Source of the DNA: Mycolicibacterium sp. lyk4-40-TYG-92 | GTDB lineage: Bacteria > Actinomycetota > Actinomycetes > Mycobacteriales > Mycobacteriaceae | Assembly: GCF_030209435.1 (NCBI RefSeq) | Contig: NZ_JARVRX010000010.1 | Location: 1-64,000 of the forward strand | DNA: 64,000 nt | Direction: 5' to 3' | Shown: positions 46,836 through 53,474 of the stretch, piece after piece | Position numbering within the stretch: the stretch's first letter is position 1 | Layout of the letters: every line of letters begins with the position of its first letter | The notes under the pieces: generated by a model | What the model was told of the DNA's origin: nothing | Seen by the model: the letters and a program-made list of their open reading frames with translations, nothing else | The model's database searches: none | Translations under genes and position numbers: made by a program

Positions 46836-47102
46836 GTGGCATCCATCTTCGGCGACTCGCACTTGAAGAACGTCCGCCTGGTCACCCCGCAGACAACCAA
46901 GGGCTGCCAGGACTGCATCGCGGCCGGCACCCGCTGGGTGCATCTGAGGTTGTGTCTCACGTGCGGGCACGTCGGCTGCTGCGACTCTTCGCCGATGAAG
47001 CATGCCAGTGCGCACGCGCAGAAGCCGGGGCACGAGATCGTGCAGTCCTTCGAGCCGGGGGAGAACTGGCGGTGGTGCTACGTGCACGAGAAGTACGTCT
47101 GA
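46836..47102 (+). CDS. UBP-type zinc-finger protein
   Basis: An 88-residue protein made almost wholly of a zinc finger of the ubiquitin-protease (UBP) type: CQDCIAAG, then CLTCGHVGCCDSS, then the His residues of HASAHAQKPGHE and a final CYVH. In eukaryotes this fold binds ubiquitin tails; bacterial copies are common in actinobacteria with unknown role. GTG at 46836 is used; another GTG nine bases upstream is possible. Starts 29 bases after lysR. Confidence 0.85.
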   Translation: MASIFGDSHLKNVRLVTPQTTKGCQDCIAAGTRWVHLRLCLTCGHVGCCDSSPMKHASAHAQKPGHEIVQSFEPGENWRWCYVHEKYV

Positions 47103-47161
47103 CCGTGTCCTGATCTGTGGGATGCGTGGCATTGTGTGCCCTGTAGGTCTCGTCGATCCGC

Positions 47162-47191
47162 GGACAAAATGGAATGTATCCAATTTAGTCC
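47162..47191. promoter_or_regulatory. Imperfect palindrome upstream of the first HD gene
   Basis: A 30-base imperfect palindrome with outer arms GGAC...GTCC, inner arms AAAATGGA and TCCAATTT, and centre GGAATGTATCC. It lies 18-47 bases before the ATG of the HD-domain gene, a place suited to a TetR-type operator. Confidence 0.45.
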
Positions 47192-47209
47192 GATGGAAGG
47201 GTGGCGATC

Positions 47210-47848
47210 ATGACCGAAGTTATTGCAGGAGTGACTATTCCGGACACCGAATTGGTCCGGGAGGCCACGTCGATCGTCCGGAAGGCGACCGACGACACCT
47301 TGTTCAACCACTCCCGCCGGGTGTTCCTGTGGGGGTCGTTGAAGGCGGCCGCGCGAGGCCTCGATGTCGATCCGGAACTCGCCTACGTGGGCGGCATGTT
47401 CCACGATCTGGGCCTGACGAAAGAGTATGGCACCACGCATCAGCGGTTCGAGATCGACGGGGCTGACCTCGCTCGAAAACTGTTGCTGGACTTCGGTCGT
47501 AGCGAGCAGGAAGCGACGAATGTGTGGCTGGCGATCGCGCTGCACACCACACCGGAGGTCCCGCATCACCTGCCGCCTGAGGTCGCGGTGGTGATTCTGG
47601 GTGTCGAAACCGATGTCATCGGCCTGGGTCTCGAAGAGATCAGCGAGTACCAGCGGGCCGAAGTGGTTGCCGCCCATCCGCGTCCCGACTTCAAGAACCG
47701 CATCCTGCGGGCGTTCAACGACGGCATGGCCGATCGCCCCGGCACCACGTTCGGGACGATGAACGACGACGTGCTCGCACACTTCGATCCGTCATTCGAA
47801 CGGACGAATCTGGTTGACCTCATTCAGGGCAACGCCTGGCCGGAATGA
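47210..47848 (+). CDS. HD-domain hydrolase (cyanamide-hydratase-like)
   Basis: A 212-residue HD-superfamily metal hydrolase. The metal ligands are His34, His65-Asp66 (GGMFHDLG) and His112 (ALHTTPE), in the arrangement of the Ddi2/cyanamide-hydratase-like HD proteins. A second family member lies at 50495-51181 and shares the pattern RFE-DGAD. Substrate unknown; cyanamide hydratases convert cyanamide to urea. ATG start at 47210. Confidence 0.82.
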   Translation: MTEVIAGVTIPDTELVREATSIVRKATDDTLFNHSRRVFLWGSLKAAARGLDVDPELAYVGGMFHDLGLTKEYGTTHQRFEIDGADLARKLLLDFGRSEQEATNVWLAIALHTTPEVPHHLPPEVAVVILGVETDVIGLGLEEISEYQRAEVVAAHPRPDFKNRILRAFNDGMADRPGTTFGTMNDDVLAHFDPSFERTNLVDLIQGNAWPE

Positions 47849-47921
47849 GCACGCCCGGCGGGGAGGACGACGCCGGGCCGGGCGACAGGTGGCGGGGAAC
47901 CCGGCCCGACGTCACCTCAGG

Positions 47922-48467
47922 TCAGGCCTGCTTGACGGCCTCGATGTCGAGGGTGATGGTGACCTTGTCGCCGACGACGGCGCCACCGGTCTCCATGGGC
48001 AGATCGAGGTCGACGCCGAAGTCCTTGCGGTTGATGACAACTGACGCCTCGTAGCCGGAGACCTCGCCCTGGCCCATGCCGGGGCTCACGCCGCCCCATT
48101 CCAGGTTCAGGGTGACCGGGCGGGTGTTGCCCTTGATGGTCAGGTTGCCGTCGAGAAGGTACGACGATCCATTGGGCCGCACTGCGGTCGAAACGAAGGT
48201 CGCGACGGGGTGATTCTCGGCGTCGAAGAAGTCGGCCGACTTCACGTGGCCGTCGCGCTGCTCGTTGCCGGTGTTCAGGGACGTCACGTCGATCTCGGCG
48301 GTGACCGACGGGGTGCCGTCCGCGTCGACGGTGATGGTGCCACTGAAGTTCTCGAACTTCCCGCGGACCTTGCTGACCATCAAGTGGCGTACCGAGAACT
48401 CCACGGTGGAGTGGGCGGTGTCGATGGCCCAGGTGCCGACGCCGAGGGGTGCGGTTGCGGTGGTCAT
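47922..48467 (-). CDS. YceI-family lipid-binding protein
   Basis: A 181-residue beta-barrel of the YceI family, which binds isoprenoid or other long lipids. Typical strings are WAIDTAHSTVEFSVRHLMVSKVRG and SADFFDAENHPVATFVS. No signal peptide is seen, so unlike periplasmic YceI it is probably cytosolic. ATG at 48467 follows AAAGGA. It converges with the first HD gene and is divergent from the CobW gene. Confidence 0.92.
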   Translation of the reverse strand: MTTATAPLGVGTWAIDTAHSTVEFSVRHLMVSKVRGKFENFSGTITVDADGTPSVTAEIDVTSLNTGNEQRDGHVKSADFFDAENHPVATFVSTAVRPNGSSYLLDGNLTIKGNTRPVTLNLEWGGVSPGMGQGEVSGYEASVVINRKDFGVDLDLPMETGGAVVGDKVTITLDIEAVKQA

Positions 48468-48525
48468 GTGCCTGTCCTTTGTCTCTCGTGTGAGCACCGG
48501 CTCGTCCGGACTCTCCACTGCGCAA

Positions 48526-48541
48526 CCGGACCATAGTCCGG
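48526..48541. promoter_or_regulatory. GGAC...GTCC inverted repeat upstream of yceI
   Basis: CCGGAC, four bases, GTCCGG: a perfect 6-base inverted repeat in the yceI-cobW intergenic region. Its GGAC/GTCC halves resemble the outer arms of the palindrome before the first HD gene, raising the possibility of one regulator for both. Confidence 0.35.
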
Positions 48542-48569
48542 ATTATTCCGCGGCATCGACTCGCAATCC

Positions 48570-48592
48570 TTAATGAAAATGATTATCGTTAA
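48570..48592. promoter_or_regulatory. Probable Zur (zinc) box before cobW
   Basis: The stretch around GAAAATGATTATCGTT is an imperfect 23-base palindrome (17 of 23 positions) centred on 48581, close to the mycobacterial/actinobacterial Zur consensus. It ends four bases before the chosen ATG of the CobW-type gene, so repressor binding would block transcription or translation start. Confidence 0.75.
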
Positions 48593-48596
48593 GGCC

Positions 48597-49742
48597 ATGT
48601 CCTCGACCTCAGCTGAACTCATTCCGGTGACCGTGCTTTCGGGCTTCCTGGGAGCCGGCAAGACCACGCTGCTCAACCACATCCTCGCCAACCGGGAGGG
48701 CCGCCGGGTTGCGGTGATCGTCAACGACATGAGCGAGGTCAACATCGACGCGGCGCTCATCGCGGGACAGGGTCACCTCGACCGGACCGAAGAGAAGCTC
48801 GTCGAACTCACCAACGGTTGCATCTGCTGCACCCTGCGGGAAGACCTCATCACCGCGGTCGCGGATCTGGCCCGGCAGAAGCGTTTCGATCAGATCGTGA
48901 TCGAGTCAACCGGAATCTCGGAGCCGATGCCCGTGGCGGCGACCTTCAGTTGGGAGTTCGAGGACGGCTTCGTCCTGTCCGAACTGGCCCGCCTCGACAC
49001 CATGGTCACCGTCATCGATGCGTGCACCTTCCTGCCGGAGTTGGCGCGCGGGGAGGCGCTCGCCGAGCGGAACCTGGCGGTGGCCGACGGCGACGGGCGC
49101 AACATCGCCGACCTGCTGGTCGATCAGGTCGAATTCGCCGACGTCATCCTCGTCAACAAGACCGACCTCGTCAGCGCCAAAACCGTTGCTACCGTGGAGG
49201 CTGTCGCGCGGCGCCTCAACCCCCACGCGCGGATCGAACGCACCGAGCACGGGATCGTGCCGCTGGCGACCGTTCTGAACACCGGCTTGTTCGATCCGGA
49301 ACTTGCCGCGGAGGCGCCCGGGTGGGACGAGGAGATCGCCAATGGGCACACCCCGGAAACCGACGAATATGGCATCAGCAGCATGACGTTCCGCGCCGAT
49401 CGTCCGTTCCATCCGCGGCGGCTCGCCGATGCTCTCGACCAGGTGCGTGGTCTGCTGCGGAGCAAGGGCTTCTGCTGGATCGCCACCCGGCCGAACATCG
49501 CCGCCATCTGGTCGCAGGCCGGACCCAACCTCGTCATCGAACCCGCGCAGTATTGGACGAGTACCGATATCGAGCCGGGTCAGGAGATCGTCTTCATCGG
49601 TATTCGCCTCGAAACCACCTCGGTACGAGCACTTCTCGACTCGGCGCTGCTCACCGATGACGAAATGGCGGCCGGCACGAGTGCGTGGCTACGTTACGCA
49701 GATCCCCTGCCGGCGTGGACCGCGGCGCACAGCCACGTCTGA
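48597..49742 (+). CDS. CobW/COG0523-family GTPase, zinc-regulated
   Basis: A 381-residue G3E GTPase thought to deliver metal to client proteins. Walker [11 protein letters not shown] begins at residue 16, the metal-binding CxCC is at 75-78 (GCICC), the NKTD base-recognition motif is present, and the CobW C-terminal domain starts near RPFHPRRL. The ATG at 48597 is chosen because an ATG 24 bases upstream lies inside the Zur box. Zur control implies a zinc role, for example in zinc shortage. In other mycobacteria such GTPases sit with alternative ribosomal proteins, which are absent here. Confidence 0.9.
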   Translation: MSSTSAELIPVTVLSGFLGAGKTTLLNHILANREGRRVAVIVNDMSEVNIDAALIAGQGHLDRTEEKLVELTNGCICCTLREDLITAVADLARQKRFDQIVIESTGISEPMPVAATFSWEFEDGFVLSELARLDTMVTVIDACTFLPELARGEALAERNLAVADGDGRNIADLLVDQVEFADVILVNKTDLVSAKTVATVEAVARRLNPHARIERTEHGIVPLATVLNTGLFDPELAAEAPGWDEEIANGHTPETDEYGISSMTFRADRPFHPRRLADALDQVRGLLRSKGFCWIATRPNIAAIWSQAGPNLVIEPAQYWTSTDIEPGQEIVFIGIRLETTSVRALLDSALLTDDEMAAGTSAWLRYADPLPAWTAAHSHV

Positions 49743-49751
49743 CAGTTCGCA

Positions 49752-50498
49752 TCACGGCAACCGCGGTCGCACCGCCGACTGCGAGTGGCGGGCAAGCTTG
49801 CGACGTTCCCGCTGGGCCCAACGGCGCACCCGCGACGGGTCCAGCGGGCCACCGTGGCCGACGTACACGATCGTGGGGTCGAGCGCGAGTATGGCTTCGA
49901 GGCTGGCGAGATTCTGAACTCGGTCGTAGTGAAACGGCGGGTTGGCCGGCCAGGAGTGGATTGCGCCCAGCAGCGGGCCGGCGATCAGGTCTGCGGCAAT
50001 CAGCTCGCCGGGGCCGGTCAGCACCGAAAGCGATCCGGGAGTGTGGCCGGGTGTGAACAAGATTCGCGCATCAACGCCGTAGTCATGCAGCGGCAGAGCT
50101 GACTCGACGAAGACGTCGGGTTCGAACGGCTCGGTGCTCTCGCGAACCATCGGCACTTTGCCGAACAGCCACCCGAAGGGTCCCGTCGGCCGCATGTGTT
50201 CGACGATGGCGCGGCCGGACGAGTACGCGGGAAGATCGGCGCGATGGGCAATGATCGGCGCGCCCAGCCTCTTTCGTAGGTGCGACGCGTTTCCCATGTG
50301 GTCGATGTGTGCGTGGGTGACCACAATCGCCGAGACGTCGGTGGGGCTGACGCCCTCCTCGGCGAGCGCGGCTTCGATCTTCGGTCCGGCGCCGGGAATT
50401 CCGGTATCCACCAGTACCACCTTGTCGCCCTTGACCAGGAAGGCATTCGACATGCCATGAGCTATGACTGATATCGGCGTCACCGTCGTCGATGTCAT
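49752..50498 (-). CDS. Metallo-beta-lactamase-fold hydrolase
   Basis: A 248-residue metal hydrolase. The zinc motif HAHIDH is at 62-67, with further ligands in FTPGHTPGS and YVGHGGPL. The fold hosts lactonases, glyoxalases and others, so the substrate is open. ATG at 50498 overlaps the stop of the second HD gene (ATGA), indicating a joint function. It converges with cobW. Confidence 0.88.
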   Translation of the reverse strand: MTSTTVTPISVIAHGMSNAFLVKGDKVVLVDTGIPGAGPKIEAALAEEGVSPTDVSAIVVTHAHIDHMGNASHLRKRLGAPIIAHRADLPAYSSGRAIVEHMRPTGPFGWLFGKVPMVRESTEPFEPDVFVESALPLHDYGVDARILFTPGHTPGSLSVLTGPGELIAADLIAGPLLGAIHSWPANPPFHYDRVQNLASLEAILALDPTIVYVGHGGPLDPSRVRRWAQRERRKLARHSQSAVRPRLP

Positions 50499-51181
50499 TG
50501 CTGCCGTCCGCGTCCGCCCTGGTCGCCCCAGCCAGCGGCCTCGATGACGTCGAACCACGTGATGGCTGGAGTCTCGGGGTAGATCACCTGGTGGAGGTGG
50601 CCGGGAAAACTGAGCGGGTCGCCCTTCGCGGGGTTGTCGTGAACTTGGTGTGCGATGGCCTCGGCGAGCTGAAAGCCAAGGTTGTGGCGGGGCCATGCCT
50701 GGTGCACCCGGTCGGCGAACCCGTCGGGCAGCAGTCCTTTTCCCAACCCGATGATGTCGGTGCCGATGCCCAGCTGAGCCACCGCCGGCACGGTTCCGAA
50801 CCGATGCGCCAACCCCGGACTGGTGTGCAGGGCGATGGCAGTCCATACGGTGGTGACCTGGTCGTCGTCGATGTCGTGCGCGCGCAGGAACGCCGCCGCC
50901 GCGTCGGCGCCGTCAACCTCGAATCGTTGGTCGCCGTTCGCGTGGTCGGTCGCGCCCAGGTCGTGCAGGATGCAGCTGAGATAGAGCAGTTCATCGTCAT
51001 AGTCCACTCCGGCGTGGATGCCTTGGGCTGCGGCAACCTCGCGGGCGAACAGGTAGCTGCGCACGCTGTGGTTGTAGATGAATGCCGGGGTGACTCGGAA
51101 AGTGAGTTCCGTTGCGGCCATGGCGATATCGGAATCGGGCAGGCTGAACGTCTCGGCCTGGGTTGGCTGCGGATACGGCAT
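50495..51181 (-). CDS. HD-domain hydrolase (cyanamide-hydratase-like), second copy
   Basis: A 228-residue HD protein with ligands His38, His73-Asp74 (CILHDLGA) and His119 (ALHTSPG), the same set and the same RFEVDGAD pattern as the gene at 47210. ATG at 51181 follows GGAGAGGA. It is coupled to the metallo-beta-lactamase-fold gene and divergent from a GlxA-type regulator, so these three probably form one regulated unit. Confidence 0.84.
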   Translation of the reverse strand: MPYPQPTQAETFSLPDSDIAMAATELTFRVTPAFIYNHSVRSYLFAREVAAAQGIHAGVDYDDELLYLSCILHDLGATDHANGDQRFEVDGADAAAAFLRAHDIDDDQVTTVWTAIALHTSPGLAHRFGTVPAVAQLGIGTDIIGLGKGLLPDGFADRVHQAWPRHNLGFQLAEAIAHQVHDNPAKGDPLSFPGHLHQVIYPETPAITWFDVIEAAGWGDQGGRGRQQ

Positions 51182-51301
51182 CGGCGTCCTCTCCGTCGGT
51201 GGATGAGTAGCCAGTGTCGCGCGTGCGAACTGCTGGCGATAGTGGCTGGATAGCCATATAGTGCAAATATCTCGCCACATGGACGATGGAAGGCAGAGTC
51301 G

Positions 51302-52288
51302 ATGATTGTTGCCGTACTCGGCCTGCCCCGCGTCATGGGCTTTGAACTGCTCACCCCCGGACAGGTATTCGGGATGGCGAATGTGGCCCTCGCCGAGGAG
51401 GGCGGCCCGCCGCGTTACGACGTTCGGATATGTGCGTTGACTCGGACTGTCACAACGATGTCCGAGATGGGCGAGGTGAAAATCATTGCCTCGCACGGAA
51501 TGGACGCACTGGCGGAGGCGGATGTCATCGTCGTGCCGGGCACCGCCGACTTTCTGACCTACAACCATGCCGTCGTTGCCGACCAGTTGTGTGCTGCTGT
51601 CGACCGCGGAGCTCGGGTTGCCTCGGTGTGCGTCGGGGCGTTCACGCTCGCAGCCGCAGGCCTACTGGCCGGGCGCCGCGCTACCACCCATTGGCGCTGG
51701 TCCGGTGAGCTCGCGCGCCGGTACCCGGACGTCCGGGTCGATGACTCGGCGTTGTTCATCGATGAAGGTCACGTGCTGACTGCGGGCGGTATCGCGTCGG
51801 GGCTGGACCTGTGCCTGCATCTGATCCGCCAGGACGGCGGAGCCGAACTCGCCGCGAAAACAGCGCGCCGACTTGTCATTCCGGCATGGCGTGACGAAGG
51901 TCAGGCGCCGCACATCGAACATCTCCCTCCGGCGCGCCCCGAACAACCACTGCAGGCGACGATCGAATGGATGAAGTCGCACGCCGAGGAACCGCTGGAC
52001 CTCAACACGATCGCCCGGCAAGCGTCCATGAGCGCACGTAGTCTCAACCGCCAGTTCAGGATTCAGTTCGACACCACGCCGATGCAGTTGCTGCTCCAGA
52101 TTCGCATCGACCTGGCTCGCACCCTGCTGGAAACAACCGAGCTGCCGATGGCCCGCGTGGCGGAAGAATCCGGGCTGGGGTCGCATGCGCTGTTGCGCTA
52201 TCACTTTGCCCGAACAGTGGGCATGCCACCGCACCGGTACCGCGCCAACTACCGATCTGGGCGCGAAACCGCCGGATCCGCTAATTGA
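51302..52288 (+). CDS. GlxA-family AraC regulator with DJ-1/PfpI domain
   Basis: A 328-residue regulator. Residues about 1-185 are a DJ-1/PfpI-like domain with the conserved Cys in ASVCVGAFTLA; residues about 220-320 contain the AraC double helix-turn-helix (LNTIARQASMSARSLNRQF and ARVAEESGLGSHALLRYHF). The N-terminal fold is shared with isonitrile hydratase, which may hint at a nitrile-like effector. It is divergent from the second HD gene, separated by 120 bases containing the inverted repeat TGGCT-N4-AGCCA (51243-51256). Confidence 0.9.
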   Translation: MIVAVLGLPRVMGFELLTPGQVFGMANVALAEEGGPPRYDVRICALTRTVTTMSEMGEVKIIASHGMDALAEADVIVVPGTADFLTYNHAVVADQLCAAVDRGARVASVCVGAFTLAAAGLLAGRRATTHWRWSGELARRYPDVRVDDSALFIDEGHVLTAGGIASGLDLCLHLIRQDGGAELAAKTARRLVIPAWRDEGQAPHIEHLPPARPEQPLQATIEWMKSHAEEPLDLNTIARQASMSARSLNRQFRIQFDTTPMQLLLQIRIDLARTLLETTELPMARVAEESGLGSHALLRYHFARTVGMPPHRYRANYRSGRETAGSAN

Positions 52289-52886
52289 CAGCGAGATCAC
52301 CGAGCAGGTATCGCTGCAGCGTGATGCCGAGGTCGGTGGCGAGTTGCTCGTTCGAGCGGCGGACCAGTGGTTCAAGTCCGAAGACGTAGCGCGCCAGCGC
52401 GAAACCGTTGACCTGTGACATGACCAGTGCGGCGCGGTACTCGGCATCGGCCGAGCCGAGTCCCTCGGCGATGGGCGCAATGATCTTGCGCGCCAGAAAA
52501 TCCCGGACCAGCTTTGCCGCCTCGGGTTCGGAGGTTGCGGCGCGCACCATGCCGATCATGGGTCGCCTGCTGACTTCATCCTCCAAGGCGTTGAGAATGA
52601 ACGTCGCCAGTCGAAGGCCGGCCCCGTCTTTGTCGCCGTCGAGTACCCGGCCGATGACCACAGCGGGTTCGACCGGTAGTTCGACCACCGCGAGGAACAG
52701 GTCCCACTTCTTGCCGTAGAAGTGGCTGACCAGCGCCGGGTCGACACCGGCCTGCAATGCGACCTGCCGCAGCGACGTCCGCTCGTACCCCAACTCCGCG
52801 AACAGCTTTCGTGCGGTCTGCTCGATCGCCTCACGGGTCCCGTTGGGTCCCGGACGGCGGCCACCGCGGGTGGGTCGCTGCGCCAT
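52281..52886 (-). CDS. TetR-family regulator next to mmpS-mmpL
   Basis: A 201-residue TetR protein with helix-turn-helix at about 30-65 (TSLRQVALQAGVDPALVSHFYGKKW). It is divergent from the mmpS-mmpL operon, with an inverted repeat between them, and is the likely repressor of that exporter. Its end overlaps the GlxA-type gene by eight bases. Confidence 0.88.
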   Translation of the reverse strand: MAQRPTRGGRRPGPNGTREAIEQTARKLFAELGYERTSLRQVALQAGVDPALVSHFYGKKWDLFLAVVELPVEPAVVIGRVLDGDKDGAGLRLATFILNALEDEVSRRPMIGMVRAATSEPEAAKLVRDFLARKIIAPIAEGLGSADAEYRAALVMSQVNGFALARYVFGLEPLVRRSNEQLATDLGITLQRYLLGDLAVN

Positions 52887-52905
52887 TCGACTCCCTGATT
52901 CACAG

Positions 52906-52925
52906 AATTCTTTACGTGTTGAATT
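52906..52925. promoter_or_regulatory. Possible TetR operator between tetR and mmpS
   Basis: AATTC, ten bases, GAATT: an inverted repeat in the AT-rich 141-base gap, 20 bases upstream of the tetR ATG and about 100 bases before mmpS. Confidence 0.45.
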
Positions 52926-53027
52926 ATAGCCCCGCCGGGTTTAATGTCATACCGTCAACCTTCTTGATTAGCCACGTGAGAGAGATGTCCCGCGCAGTCG
53001 ACGCATGCCGGTGCGAAAGGGTAACGG

Positions 53028-53474
53028 ATGCAGCGGTTTTCGATCAGACGCCAGCTGAGTCGCCACTGGATGTACGTGGTGGCCGCGGTGGTGGTCGTGG
53101 TCGCCGGTTTCGCGGTGTACCGACTGCACGGCGTCTTCGCCTCGCATGACGTCACATCGACCCCGAGCGGCGCGGTGAACGATATCGTGCCCTTCAACCC
53201 CAAGCATGTGGTGATGGAGGTCTACGGACCGCCGGGCGCCGTCGCCACCGTCACCTACCTGGACGTCAATGCCCAGCCGCAGCGCGCCGACGCCGTGACG
53301 TTGCCGTGGACCTACGACACGACCACCACCCAGCCCGCGGTGTTCGTCAACCTCCAGGCGCAGGGCGACAGCGACTCGATCGGCTGCCGCATCACGATCG
53401 ACGACGCCGTCAAGGACGAGAGAACGGTGAACACCGTGCACGCCTTCACGTACTGTCTGGACAAATCAGGATGA
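53028..53474 (+). CDS. MmpS-family membrane protein, second pair
   Basis: A 148-residue MmpS protein: one N-terminal membrane helix (about 15-34), then the conserved VVMEVYGPPGAVATVTYLD core and two Cys (SIGCRI, TYCLDK). Paired with the MmpL that starts inside its stop codon (ATGA). Clearly similar to, but not identical with, the MmpS at 24207. Confidence 0.92.
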   Translation: MQRFSIRRQLSRHWMYVVAAVVVVVAGFAVYRLHGVFASHDVTSTPSGAVNDIVPFNPKHVVMEVYGPPGAVATVTYLDVNAQPQRADAVTLPWTYDTTTTQPAVFVNLQAQGDSDSIGCRITIDDAVKDERTVNTVHAFTYCLDKSG

